DNA of 64,000 nt, taken from assembly GCF_036346105.1 (NCBI RefSeq), contig NZ_CP107812.1, positions 248,001 through 312,000 on the forward strand, given 5' to 3'. Both the position numbers and the translations under genes were made by a program. Under the pieces are notes generated by a model that was given only the letters and a program-made list of their open reading frames with translations, searched no databases and was not told where the DNA came from. The DNA is from Streptomyces sp. NBC_00539 (GTDB taxonomy: Bacteria; Actinomycetota; Actinomycetes; Streptomycetales; Streptomycetaceae). This document shows positions 26,232 through 34,832 of this stretch, piece by piece; within the stretch, counting starts at the first letter, position 1; every line of letters begins with the position of its first letter.

Positions 26232-27506
26232 ATGACTTCCCCCTCCTCCCAGAGCGACCGAGAAAAGGTCGTCTCCAAGCTCCCCCCGTGGCTCCGCCAG
26301 GAGTTGAAGATCCGCACCGCCCAACTCCGCGTCGACATCCAGGACGCCGTCCACCAGGGCATCGCCCACTGGAGCGCCCTCGCCTCCGCCCCCTCACCCG
26401 TCGACACCTCCGGCGCCGAGTCCTTCTCCACTTGGCTGCCCCTCGGCCAGTGGGAGTCGTTCCGGGCCGCCTCCAAGGACCGCGGTGTCTCCCTCATCCA
26501 GGGTCTCGCCCAAGCGGTCCACCTCTGGCTGGAGATGAACCCCGCCCCCACCGTCAAGCGGCCCTCCGTCGTACGCCGCATCGTCGTGTGCAACCAGAAG
26601 GGCGGCGTCGGCAAGACCGCCATCACCGCCGGCACCGCCGAGGCCCTCGCCGAGGACCCGTCGACCCTCCACCCCGTCCGCGTCGCCCGCCAACTGGCCC
26701 GCCTCTCCCCCGGTTCCGACGAACCGAACGGAGAACGCGGAGCCTCCTACCCGGAGACGACGCCGGTCGACCTGGAAGACCTCCCCGGCCTCGGCATGCG
26801 CGTCCTGCTGGTCGACTTCGACCCCCAGGGCCACCTCACCAAGCAGCTGGGCCAACAGCCCCTCCCCATCGGCGGCGACAGCCTCACCTGCCACATGGCC
26901 GGCGAAGCCAAGGGCCCCCTCACCGACCTGATCGTCCCCATCCCCGACGACCGCTTCGGCGACCGCCTGCACCTCCTCCCCGCCTGCACGGACGCCTTCC
27001 TCCTCGACGTCCGCCTCTCCACCGTCCGCGCCCGCGAAGCCGCCCTCGAACGCGCCCTCGCCCCCGTCGAATCCGACTACGACGTCATCCTCATCGACTG
27101 CCCGCCCAGCCTCGGGCTCAGCATGGACGCGGCCATCTACTACGGCCGCCGCCGCGACACCGAACAGCCGGGCGCCTCCGGCGCGCTGATCGTCGTACAG
27201 GCCGAGGACTCCTCCGCAGACGCCTACGACCTGCTCACCTCCCAAATCAACGATCTGCGCGACGACCTCAGTCTCGACATCGACTACCTCGGCCTCGTCG
27301 TGAACCTGTACGACGGCCGCCGCGGCTACATCGCCACTTCCTCCCTCCAGGCCTGGATGGACATAAAGGATCCGCGGGTCGTGGCGATCGTCCCCGACCT
27401 CAAGGAACAGCGCGAAGCCGTCCGCGTGAAGCAGCCCCTCTTCGTCTACGCGCCCAAGGGCGACCAGGCCGTAGCCCTCCGCGCCCTCGCCCGGGAGATC
27501 TCATGA
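26232..27506 (+). CDS. parA: ParA-family partition ATPase
   Basis: A 424-residue deviant-Walker ATPase. Walker A KGGVGKT is at residues 123-129 and VLLVDFDPQG at 191-200. The motif DYDVILIDCPPSLG follows near residue 280. The first about 110 residues form an extra N-terminal domain (PPWLRQELKIRTAQLRVDIQDAV), as in plasmid ParAs that bind their own operator. About 60 extra residues separate Walker A from the next strand, longer than usual. ATG 26232 is chosen because the upstream in-frame part lies in the promoter. The gene overlaps parB by ATGA. Confidence 0.92.
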   Translation: MTSPSSQSDREKVVSKLPPWLRQELKIRTAQLRVDIQDAVHQGIAHWSALASAPSPVDTSGAESFSTWLPLGQWESFRAASKDRGVSLIQGLAQAVHLWLEMNPAPTVKRPSVVRRIVVCNQKGGVGKTAITAGTAEALAEDPSTLHPVRVARQLARLSPGSDEPNGERGASYPETTPVDLEDLPGLGMRVLLVDFDPQGHLTKQLGQQPLPIGGDSLTCHMAGEAKGPLTDLIVPIPDDRFGDRLHLLPACTDAFLLDVRLSTVRAREAALERALAPVESDYDVILIDCPPSLGLSMDAAIYYGRRRDTEQPGASGALIVVQAEDSSADAYDLLTSQINDLRDDLSLDIDYLGLVVNLYDGRRGYIATSSLQAWMDIKDPRVVAIVPDLKEQREAVRVKQPLFVYAPKGDQAVALRALAREIS

Positions 27507-28486
27507 GCAGCAAGGCCGACAAACTGGGCGTCTCCGCCTCCTTCGCCCGGGCCCAGCCCGTCGGCGTCAGTTCCCGACGCGCGGCGATCGCCGAAGCCAC
27601 CGGGGCCCCCACCTCCGGCATCGTCCCCCCTTCCGAGGTGCCCATCGAGGCACTCGCCCACAACCCCTTCAACCTCCGCGAGGACCTCACCGAACTCGAC
27701 GAGCTGGCCCAGTCCCTCCTCTCCCGGGGTCAGCTCCAGCCCCTCGCGGTCGCCACCCGCATGGCCTTCATGGAGGCGCACCCGGGGCAGACCGACGGCC
27801 TGGGCCGCGCCCCGTACGTGGTCATCGACGGCAACCGGCGCCTCGCGGCCGCCCAGCTGGCCGGCCTCAAGACCATGCACATCCACGTCAACGACGCGCT
27901 GTCCGCGTCCGCCGCCGACATCCTCGAATCGGCCCTGATCGCCAACGTCCACCGCGTCGACGTCGCGCCCATGGACCAGGCCCGCGCCCTCCAGGAACTC
28001 GTCGACGTCCACGGCTCCCAGGCCCAGGTCGCCAAGCGGCTCGGCAAGACGGCGGCCTGGGTCTCCCAGCGGCTGGCCCTCCTCAACCTGACACCCACCC
28101 TCCAGGAGAAGGTCGACACGGGCGAGCTCAAGGTGGAGCCGGCCCGCCGTATCGGCCGACTGCCCCAAGAGGCACAGGCGGCAGCGGCCGAGGAGACCCT
28201 CAACGCCGTCAATCCCCCTCGCCAACGCACGCCCGCCAATGCCGTTAACGCCGTCAGTACCGTTAACGCCGTTAACGCCCCGCCCGCCACACCCGCCCCC
28301 AAGACCCCCTCCACCCCACTCTCCTCATCCATCACATCAACGCCCACCCCTCCCCCGCACCCCTCCCCCGCGCCCCGCATCACCATCTCCACGCACTCCC
28401 CGGAAACCATCGCGGACGCCCTCACCGCCCACCTCACCCCCGACGACCTCAAGGCCGTCACCGAGCTCCTGCTCTCCCGCATCTGA
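27503..28486 (+). CDS. parB: ParB-family centromere-binding protein
   Basis: A 327-residue ParB/Spo0J-type protein. The CTP-binding boxes are visible as VIDGNRRLAAAQLAG (residues 107-121) and SALIANVHRVDVAPMDQARA (143-162). The HTH is QVAKRLGKTAAWVSQRLALL (175-194). A Pro/Thr-rich linker with the repeat NAVNAVSTVNAVNAPP (246-261) contains a palindrome from the array. The C-terminus (ETIADALTAHLTPDDLKAVTELLLSRI) is a likely dimerisation helix. It is translationally coupled to parA and should load onto parS-like sites, probably the GTTAAC palindromes. Confidence 0.92.
   Translation: MSSKADKLGVSASFARAQPVGVSSRRAAIAEATGAPTSGIVPPSEVPIEALAHNPFNLREDLTELDELAQSLLSRGQLQPLAVATRMAFMEAHPGQTDGLGRAPYVVIDGNRRLAAAQLAGLKTMHIHVNDALSASAADILESALIANVHRVDVAPMDQARALQELVDVHGSQAQVAKRLGKTAAWVSQRLALLNLTPTLQEKVDTGELKVEPARRIGRLPQEAQAAAAEETLNAVNPPRQRTPANAVNAVSTVNAVNAPPATPAPKTPSTPLSSSITSTPTPPPHPSPAPRITISTHSPETIADALTAHLTPDDLKAVTELLLSRI
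28262..28276. repeat. GTTAACGCCGTTAAC palindrome inside parB
   Basis: One perfect copy lies within the parB linker, in the frame Val-Asn-Ala-Val-Asn. A degenerate stretch (GTTAACGCCGTCAG, 28244-28257) precedes it. Confidence 0.85.
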
Positions 28487-28500
28487 GGCGGGACCCCGAT

Positions 28501-28525
28501 GGGGCGTTAACGCCGTTAACGCCCC
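28501..28525. repeat. Extended 25-bp palindrome between parB and tap
   Basis: The 15-bp motif (28506-28520) is extended by GGGGC and GCCCC, giving perfect 12-bp arms around one central base. It lies 15 bp after the parB stop and could also act as a terminator. Confidence 0.8.
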
Positions 28526-28629
28526 ACGTGCGTTTCATGTGCGTTTGGAGGTGCGCTTCACATAGCCTTGCCGCGGAGAGACCCATCCGGACGCGGACGC
28601 GACCCAGACCGAGAGACCCGACGAGAGCC

Positions 28630-30825
28630 ATGAGCAACGACCCGGAACAGACGACGCTCTTCGCAGCGGTCGACGCCCTGCTCGAAGAGGCAGCCGCGCA
28701 GGACTTCCTGCCGCACCCCGACGAGCGAAAGCGCCTGCGCGAAGCCGCCGGACTGAGCCAGGACCAGATCGCCAAGGCCCTCTCCGTCCGCCGCGAAACG
28801 GTCACCTCCTGGGAAACCGGCCGCACCGCCCCGCGCCCGCCCAAGCGCGCGGCCTACGCCCGCCTCCTCCAAGGCCTCTCCACCCTCCACACCCCCACCC
28901 CTGCGCACCCCCCGACTCCGGAGGCCGCACCCGGCCTCCCGGCCGAGCCGAGCCAGGAGCTCGCCCCCCGAGACGGCGCCGACGGCATTAACGCCGTTAA
29001 CACCCCGCCCTCCCCCGCCCCTACCGTTAACGCCGTTAATACCCCTCCCCCCGCTCCCCCCGCGCCCACCGTTAACGCCGTTAATACCGCTCCCCCCACC
29101 CGCAAAGCGGCCCCCCTCCCTCCCCGCACCACACCCCCCGCCCCCCACCACATCCCCCTCGCCGTCCTCACCGGCACCCCCCGGGCCCACGCCGCCGGCG
29201 GCCTCCTCCTCGACCTCCCCCCCAAGGCCGCCACCGACCTGCCCACCCTCATCGCCTGGGCCCTCTCCCCCGACGCCGATCTCCGCTCCCCCCGCCTCCA
29301 CCGCAACGGCAAGGACGGCGACCCCCTCCTCGTCCTCACCGCCGCCGCCACCGAGGCACTCGGCCTCCCCCTCACCCTCGAAGACCGCCGCGGCCTGCGC
29401 CTCCCCGACAACCACCCCACCCTCAAGCTCCTCGCGAAGCACAAGTGGCAGCTCACCCGCCGCGGCTTCGGCCCCTGGCCCCGCGTCTACCGCCCCGCCA
29501 CGCCCACCACCGGCCGCCAGTGCGTCCAGCTCGCGGTCCTCCCCTGGGGCGCCCTGGACCCCCGCGCCTGGGGCGAGGACACCGCCGACCTCCCCGCCGC
29601 CGAACTCGCCGACCTGCTCACCACCTACGCCACCCGCGTCCTCACCCCCCGCGGCTCCACGGCGGTCACCGGCCTCGAACTCATGACGGCCCTGCGGCCG
29701 CCCACCCGCGCCGCCCGCAACCCCGTCACCCAGGCGTGGGAGTCCGCCCCCGTCGCCGGCTCCCTCACCCGCCCCGTCGACCCGGCGCCCCCCGAGGCCC
29801 CCGACGAACACCCCGTCGTCGCCGCCCTCTACCCCCGCGCCCACCAGCGCACCCCGGACCAGGTCCTGGACGAAGAGGCGTACGACTGGATCCGCGATCC
29901 CCAGCTCCTCACCGACGACGAGTGCACCCTCACCCACGCCGTCGGCATCGACGTGAACATGGCCTTCGCCGCGGCCGCGAACCGCCTCACCGTCGGCCTC
30001 GGCCCCGCGACCCACACCACCTCGCCCCGCTTCGACCCCAAGACCCCCGGCTGCTGGCTGGCGGACCTCTCCGCCCTCCCCCAGGACCCCCGCCTCCCCA
30101 GCCCCTTCACCCCCCACGGCCGGCCTCCGACCGGCCCGGCCTGGTACGCGACCCCGACCCTCGCCTACGCCCAGGAACTCGGCCACGCCGTCCACCCCAC
30201 CGAGGCCTGGCTCCGCCCCGACAGCGGCCCCTACCTCGACGCCTGGTACACCCGCCTCCGCGACGCCTACATGGCCACCATGGCCGACCTCGGCATCACC
30301 CCGGCCCTCACCGAGGCCGAGTTCCTCAAGGCGATGGCGGAGATGGCCACGACGCCCCACCACCCCACCCTCAAGCCGGTCCTGTCAGCCATCAAGTCCA
30401 CCGTCAAGGGCGGTATCGGCAAACTCCGCGAACGCCCCCAGGGCGCCGGCTACCGCCACGGCGAACCCTGGCCGGCCCTCGAACGCCCCACCTGGCGCCC
30501 CGACATCCGCGCCGCCGTCATCTCCACGGCCCGCGTCAACATGCACCGCAAGATGCACAAGCTCGCCACCGCCGCCGGCCAGTACCCCATCGCGGTCCTC
30601 TCCGACTGCGCGCTGTACCTTTCCCCCGGCCCCAGCCCCCTCGACTTCCTCCCCCGCACCCCCGAGGGCAAGCCCCTCCCCGGCGGCTTCCGTCTCGGCG
30701 TCAGCCCGGGCATGGTCAAGCACGAGGGCACCCAGTCCCTCCTCTGGGCCGTGGAGATGCTCGACTCACAGCTCAACCCCGCACGCCACATCAAGGGCCA
30801 CGACGCCGCGGCCGACGGAGAGTAA
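28630..30825 (+). CDS. tap: Telomere-associated protein Tap
   Basis: A 731-residue protein of Tap size. Tap binds the single-stranded 3' overhang at Streptomyces telomeres and recruits Tpg to patch the ends. The N-terminus has an XRE helix-turn-helix (residues 33-80: RKRLREAAGLSQDQIAKALS and ETVTSWETGRTAPRPPKRAA). A Pro-rich linker (90-160) holds three INAVN/VNAVN units encoded by array palindromes. The large C-terminal part includes VGIDVNMAFAAAANRLTVGLG and WYATPTLAYAQELGHAVHPTEAWL, resembling a degenerate polymerase-type fold. The ATG at 28630 follows GACGAGAG. It lies directly upstream of tpg. Confidence 0.93.
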   Translation: MSNDPEQTTLFAAVDALLEEAAAQDFLPHPDERKRLREAAGLSQDQIAKALSVRRETVTSWETGRTAPRPPKRAAYARLLQGLSTLHTPTPAHPPTPEAAPGLPAEPSQELAPRDGADGINAVNTPPSPAPTVNAVNTPPPAPPAPTVNAVNTAPPTRKAAPLPPRTTPPAPHHIPLAVLTGTPRAHAAGGLLLDLPPKAATDLPTLIAWALSPDADLRSPRLHRNGKDGDPLLVLTAAATEALGLPLTLEDRRGLRLPDNHPTLKLLAKHKWQLTRRGFGPWPRVYRPATPTTGRQCVQLAVLPWGALDPRAWGEDTADLPAAELADLLTTYATRVLTPRGSTAVTGLELMTALRPPTRAARNPVTQAWESAPVAGSLTRPVDPAPPEAPDEHPVVAALYPRAHQRTPDQVLDEEAYDWIRDPQLLTDDECTLTHAVGIDVNMAFAAAANRLTVGLGPATHTTSPRFDPKTPGCWLADLSALPQDPRLPSPFTPHGRPPTGPAWYATPTLAYAQELGHAVHPTEAWLRPDSGPYLDAWYTRLRDAYMATMADLGITPALTEAEFLKAMAEMATTPHHPTLKPVLSAIKSTVKGGIGKLRERPQGAGYRHGEPWPALERPTWRPDIRAAVISTARVNMHRKMHKLATAAGQYPIAVLSDCALYLSPGPSPLDFLPRTPEGKPLPGGFRLGVSPGMVKHEGTQSLLWAVEMLDSQLNPARHIKGHDAAADGE
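28987..29085. repeat. Three palindrome copies inside tap
   Basis: Copies start at 28987 (ATTAACGCCGTTAAC), 29026 and 29071 (both GTTAACGCCGTTAAT). Each has one changed end base. All lie in the frame that encodes I/V-N-A-V-N-T in the Tap linker. Confidence 0.85.
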
Positions 30826-30841
30826 GCGAGAGTAAGAACCC

Positions 30842-31402
30842 ATGCCCCCCTCCGACATCGACGACAGCCTCATCCGCGCCGACGAGCAGAACTTCACCCG
30901 CCCCGTCCCCCGGTCCGCGGGCGCCCAGATGCGCTTCCTCGTCAAGCAGCTCAAGTCGACGCGGGAGACGGCCCGCCTGCTCGGCATCTCCCAGCGCACG
31001 GTCGAGCGCTACGTGAAGAACCAGATCCGAACACCGAAACCGGACCTGGCGACCCGTCTGGAGACGGAGGTACGCCGCCGCTGGCAGCCGCTGGTACGCA
31101 GGCGCGCCCGCGACCGGGCCGCCCGCACCACCGGCCTCGTCATCGAGACCCGCGCCCGCTTCGGCTTCACCGCGGCCCCCGGCACCACCGACGACGGCCG
31201 CATGCGGCGCATCACCCAGCACCTGCCGCCGGAGTACGCGAGCCGCCTCTTCACCGCCCAGGAGGCCGGCGCCACCGAAGCCCAGCTCCGCCAGATCACC
31301 GCCGAAGCCCTGCAGGAGATCTACTTCAAGGACAACGGTGCCCGCGCCACCGGCCTCCTGGTCGAGTTCACCGACATCGACTACGTCGACCTGGCCTTCT
31401 GA
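30842..31402 (+). CDS. tpg: Telomere terminal protein Tpg
   Basis: A 186-residue basic protein, the size of known Tpg (about 184). Tpg is covalently linked to the 5' ends of linear Streptomyces replicons and primes end-patching. The N-terminal HTH is RETARLLGISQRTVERYVKNQ (residues 41-61), followed by the basic TRLETEVRRRWQPLVRRRARDRAA. The segment APGTTDDGRMR (112-122) contains Thr residues near where the priming Thr of characterised Tpg lies. The C-terminus GARATGLLVEFTDIDYVDLAF is conserved. It starts 14 bp after the tap stop, so the two are one operon. Confidence 0.95.
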   Translation: MPPSDIDDSLIRADEQNFTRPVPRSAGAQMRFLVKQLKSTRETARLLGISQRTVERYVKNQIRTPKPDLATRLETEVRRRWQPLVRRRARDRAARTTGLVIETRARFGFTAAPGTTDDGRMRRITQHLPPEYASRLFTAQEAGATEAQLRQITAEALQEIYFKDNGARATGLLVEFTDIDYVDLAF

Positions 31403-31428
31403 GGGACGACCCGCCGGGGGACCGGCTG

Positions 31429-31466
31429 AGGGACCGAAGGGACTGCCAGGGACCGAAGGGACTGAA
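31429..31466. repeat. Two tandem iterons downstream of tpg
   Basis: AGGGACCGAAGGGACTG at 31429-31445 and AGGGACCGAAGGGACTGAA at 31448-31466 in direct order. The same motif recurs beyond the primase/helicase operon (34.8-35.6 kb), so the operon is bracketed by iterons. Confidence 0.7.
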
Positions 31467-31524
31467 ATTCGCCATCAAAGTACGGCGCGTTTCAGCCACC
31501 CCACGCGCGCGGCCATCCGGTCGG

Positions 31525-31902
31525 TCAGGCCACGGTGGGGGCGGAGAGCCCTCGCTGCGAGCGTTCGGTCTTCCTGCCGACCTGCCTGGGCTGGATGGTC
31601 CGCGGGTCGACGGCCTCACCCGGCGCGCCTTCCCGGTACAGGCCCTCGGGCTGGGCGTCCCGGTCGTGCGGCAGGAGGTAGAAGACACGCCGCTTCTGCA
31701 GCCCGCTGTCGGGGTCCGCTTCCGCCGTGTCGCCGAGCTCGGTGAACCCGATCATCCGCCCGTCACGGTGGTAGCGCGGCTTCCCGCGCCGGCGCGGAGT
31801 CTTGTCCAGGGCCTGCCGTACGTAGTCGAGTTCTTCGGGATCCTCCAGCCACACCACTTTGACCTCGTGGGCGAGATCGCTTGCTGTCAGTAGCGAGCTC
31901 AT
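31525..31902 (-). CDS. DUF6009-like hypothetical protein
   Basis: A 125-residue protein, LTASDLAHEVKVVWLEDPEELDYVRQALDKTPRRRGKPRYHRDGRMIGFTELGD, then KRRVFYLLPHDRD. The pattern recalls small Streptomyces plasmid/chromosome-arm proteins I know as DUF6009; this family name is from memory. Role unknown. GGAAGGG lies before the ATG at 31902. It is downstream of the helicase gene and between the two iteron groups. Confidence 0.65.
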   Translation of the reverse strand: MSSLLTASDLAHEVKVVWLEDPEELDYVRQALDKTPRRRGKPRYHRDGRMIGFTELGDTAEADPDSGLQKRRVFYLLPHDRDAQPEGLYREGAPGEAVDPRTIQPRQVGRKTERSQRGLSAPTVA

Positions 31903-32118
31903 GGCCTGGACCCTTCCTCGTGCACGTCGGCCCCGCGGGGCCCCTGGTTTCTCCGCGCCGCGAGCGACGCCGATGCCGGTATGCGACGGAGCCCCGTGGG
32001 CTCCCGCCGGCTGGTGGATCCGTTCATCATCCTTGTCCATCGTAGGTGTGCCCGCCCCGGGACTGCAGCACGCATCGACCAGTCACGCCGTAGTTGCCCT
32101 GTTCGCGTCACGTGGGAC

Positions 32119-33663
32119 CTACTCTTCATCGGCCAGAAGGGCCAGCCCCGGATAAAACTTCTGCCCGTTCGAACGGAGCATCTCATTGGGCGAGGCCACG
32201 CCCACCTCGGCGCGGATGCGCGTGGCGAACGCGCGCGTCGTGGCGGGCCTCAGACCCTCCCCATCAAGGCACCAGGCACTGTAGGCGCGGTAGAGGGCTC
32301 CCTGTTCGACCTTGAGGTCGCGTGGATCGGGCAGTTCCGCGCCGGTCGTGCAGCATTCCGCGAGGAAGCGCCCGATGTGGTCCTCGGTCGTCGCGTAGGC
32401 CTGGGTGGCGGTGCGTACGACGCTGGGCCCCGTCAGGGGTGGTTTGTCGGCGAGGTAGGCCTTGGCTCCCTGGATCATCCAGTGCAGGATGCCCGGACCC
32501 TCCTCCTGTACGAGCGCCTCCGCCAGGTTGTCGATCTTCCGGTGGTCGGGGACGACCTTCTCGAAGGGGATGAGGCGGATCCGGCGCCAGAACGCGTGCC
32601 CACCGGTGCCCACTTCCGGGCGGTGGTTGCCCAGGAGCCACAGCTTGTGGGTCGGCTCGAAGCTGAAGAAGTCCTGCCGCATCCGCCGTGCCTTGAGCCG
32701 GTCGCCGCCCGTGAGGAGCTTGACGCGGGCCTCGTCGAACTTGTCGTGCGGCTTGAGCTCACTGCAGACGAACAGGCGCCGCCCGTGCAGTTCGGTCAGC
32801 TCGGTGGAGTGCTCGTTGAACTTGCCGCGCTCCATCAGGAACCCGGGCGGTGCCACGTCCGCGTAGTCACCGAGGATCTTGATCACGACGTCGAGCAGGG
32901 CGGACTTGCCGTTCGCGCCCACGCCGTAGAGGAAGGGCAGGACCTGGCCGCCCACATCACCGGTGATGGAGTAGCCGAGCAGGAGATGAAGAAAATTGAT
33001 CATCTCCTTGCCTTTGTCGTCATCCCCGAATGTCTGCTTGAGGAAGGTGTGGAACCGCGGGGTGGGCATGGCCTCGGGCGCCAGGTGCGTGGCACGGGAA
33101 TGCAGGTCGCGCGTCGGATTGGGCTTGTGCAGGTCGCCGGTACGCAGATCCACCACACCGGCGGGGGTGCAGAGCGCGTACTTGTCGCCGTCCAGCGTGT
33201 CCGGGTCCAACGCCAGTTCGGGCGACGCCTTCGCTTGCGTCAGCATGGCCTTGACGCCCGAGGTGGACATGGTGCGCTTGCGGTGCTGGGCCAGCTCCCG
33301 GTCGGTGAACACCCCGCGCGGATCGTGGGCGGGCAGATCCTCCGCCATGTCACCGGCGGCCCAGATCGCCGCCTTCTCCCCGCCGGTGCGCTTCCACCGG
33401 TACTCGTCCCAGACGTACCAGCCCAGACCCTCCACGTGCCGGAACCGGTCGTGGTGCAGGTGCGCGAACAGCTTCGCGTTGCCGCGATCGGTCAGGTTGT
33501 TCAACAACCCGGCCTGGATGAAGTCCGCGGCCCCGATGGCCGTGGGCGTTCCGCTCTGCTGGGCGGGCAGGCGTCGGCCCTGCGTCGTGGTGTCCGTCGT
33601 GAACGCGGCGAGCTGTTCCGCCGCCGCCTGGGCATTGAACCCCGTGCTTCCGGCGCTGCTCAT
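32119..33663 (-). CDS. D5/P4-type plasmid replication helicase
   Basis: A 514-residue phage/plasmid primase-associated helicase. The P4/D5 N-terminal domain (CTPAGVVDLRTGDLHKPNPTRD) leads to an SF3-like ATPase with Walker A YGVGANGKSALL (246-257) and RLFVCSELKPHDKFDEARVKLLTGGD. PTHKLWLLGNHRPEVGTGGHAFWRRIRLIPF is the typical sensor region. It probably unwinds the origin for replication of this element. Its ATG overlaps the primase stop (ATGA). Confidence 0.92.
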   Translation of the reverse strand: MSSAGSTGFNAQAAAEQLAAFTTDTTTQGRRLPAQQSGTPTAIGAADFIQAGLLNNLTDRGNAKLFAHLHHDRFRHVEGLGWYVWDEYRWKRTGGEKAAIWAAGDMAEDLPAHDPRGVFTDRELAQHRKRTMSTSGVKAMLTQAKASPELALDPDTLDGDKYALCTPAGVVDLRTGDLHKPNPTRDLHSRATHLAPEAMPTPRFHTFLKQTFGDDDKGKEMINFLHLLLGYSITGDVGGQVLPFLYGVGANGKSALLDVVIKILGDYADVAPPGFLMERGKFNEHSTELTELHGRRLFVCSELKPHDKFDEARVKLLTGGDRLKARRMRQDFFSFEPTHKLWLLGNHRPEVGTGGHAFWRRIRLIPFEKVVPDHRKIDNLAEALVQEEGPGILHWMIQGAKAYLADKPPLTGPSVVRTATQAYATTEDHIGRFLAECCTTGAELPDPRDLKVEQGALYRAYSAWCLDGEGLRPATTRAFATRIRAEVGVASPNEMLRSNGQKFYPGLALLADEE

Positions 33664-34751
33664 GGGCGCTCCTTGGGGTGGATCGGCCGATCACTGCCGG
33701 CGCGCAACCCTGTGTCGACGATGAGGACGTTTCGGCGTGGCTGGTGGGGTCGCGCCTGGTTCGCGGCGTCGAGGAGCAGTTCCCGGGCCTCTGCCCCGGT
33801 GAGGTGGCCGGAGGCTGCCAGACCTCCGGCGGTGAAGGCGGCTCGGTTGAGTTTCTCGCTGAACGCCGTTCCCGCGGGACTGGCGCCGCAGGCACGGACT
33901 TCGTCCAGGAGCGAGGCCAGGACCCGCCGGCCGGCCTGCCGGGGGCCCTGGGGGCCCCGGGAGTCCCGGGTCTTCGGTCGCGGCATGGTGGGCTCCGCAG
34001 GGGCGGGCTGCTCAACTCTGTGGCCGGTGCGTACGAGTTCGGCGGTGAGCCACATCGGCAGGACCGCCGGCAGCCGGGCCCCGCCCAGCGCCTCGTAGAC
34101 ACCTGCGGCCGTGCGCGTCGTCGGCGCCACGATGTAGCCGCCGACGGCGCGGACGTCGACCTGCCAGGCGAGCGCGACCTTGGAGCTCGAACCACTGGAG
34201 CACCGCAGGCTCGGCCCGTCCTGGGGCGTGCGGTACCAGATGTGCATGCCCCCGGAGGGCGTGCGGACGCGCAGGGTCGACTCGTCCTCGCAGGGGTTGG
34301 GCACACCCCTGTACGCCGCCAGGAGCGCCAACGTGTCGAAGCCGCTGCTGAGTCCGGTCAGGTCGACGCGCTCGTCGATGGGGATCCCGGGCAGCAGCTT
34401 CTGCCGGTCCGGCAGCGGTACGGCGTGGGCGTCGACGTCGATGACCACCAGTCCGGCAGGTCCACAGGCGACACCGATCCCGAAGTCGGGGTTGGCCCCC
34501 CACCACTGGCGCACCGTTTCGGGGTCGGTGGTCGCCGCGTGGAAACCGTGGCACCAGCGCCCCCGGGCGTGGCACGGGCAGGCGTGGGGAGGGTGCTGCC
34601 CTTCCCGGCATTCGGAACAGTTCGGAGCGGGCGTCTTGGTCCCTGGCGCGAGGGGGTGGACAGGGTAGCCGCGCAGCGCCATCCACGTGGCCACGTCCAG
34701 TGCGGTCCCGCCATTCACCTCGTGTGGCGGGCTTTCGTAACGCACGGGCAC
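33660..34751 (-). CDS. Bifunctional DNA primase/polymerase (Prim-Pol)
   Basis: A 363-residue protein of the N-terminal prim-pol type found on actinobacterial plasmids. ALDVATWMALRGYPVHPLAPGTKTP opens the domain, CSECREGQHPPHACPCHARGRWCHGFHAATTDPETV gives Zn/Cys features, and LVVIDVDAHAVPL carries the metal-binding Asp pair. TPSGGMHIWYRTP and VDVRAVGGYIVAPTTRTAAGVYE follow. GTG 34751 is chosen because AAGGA lies 7 bp upstream. It is the first gene of a two-gene replication operon with the helicase. Confidence 0.9.
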   Translation of the reverse strand: MPVRYESPPHEVNGGTALDVATWMALRGYPVHPLAPGTKTPAPNCSECREGQHPPHACPCHARGRWCHGFHAATTDPETVRQWWGANPDFGIGVACGPAGLVVIDVDAHAVPLPDRQKLLPGIPIDERVDLTGLSSGFDTLALLAAYRGVPNPCEDESTLRVRTPSGGMHIWYRTPQDGPSLRCSSGSSSKVALAWQVDVRAVGGYIVAPTTRTAAGVYEALGGARLPAVLPMWLTAELVRTGHRVEQPAPAEPTMPRPKTRDSRGPQGPRQAGRRVLASLLDEVRACGASPAGTAFSEKLNRAAFTAGGLAASGHLTGAEARELLLDAANQARPHQPRRNVLIVDTGLRAGSDRPIHPKERP

Positions 34752-34832
34752 TGGCTCTTCCTTGACGCGGTGTGAGGGGCGGCTGCTCCCAGCCCCTTGC
34801 TGCTCCCTTGAGTGGCCTTCCACCTGCAGCTC

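Noticed and set aside
28558-30363. 600-codon open frame on the minus strand opposite tap
   Set aside because: Composition is almost only Gly, Glu, Val, Ala and Arg, as expected for the antisense of a high-GC gene; tap has clear domain matches.
30842-31402. Reading Tpg as a simple HTH transcription factor
   Set aside because: Length, C-terminus and position directly after tap fit the terminal protein much better.
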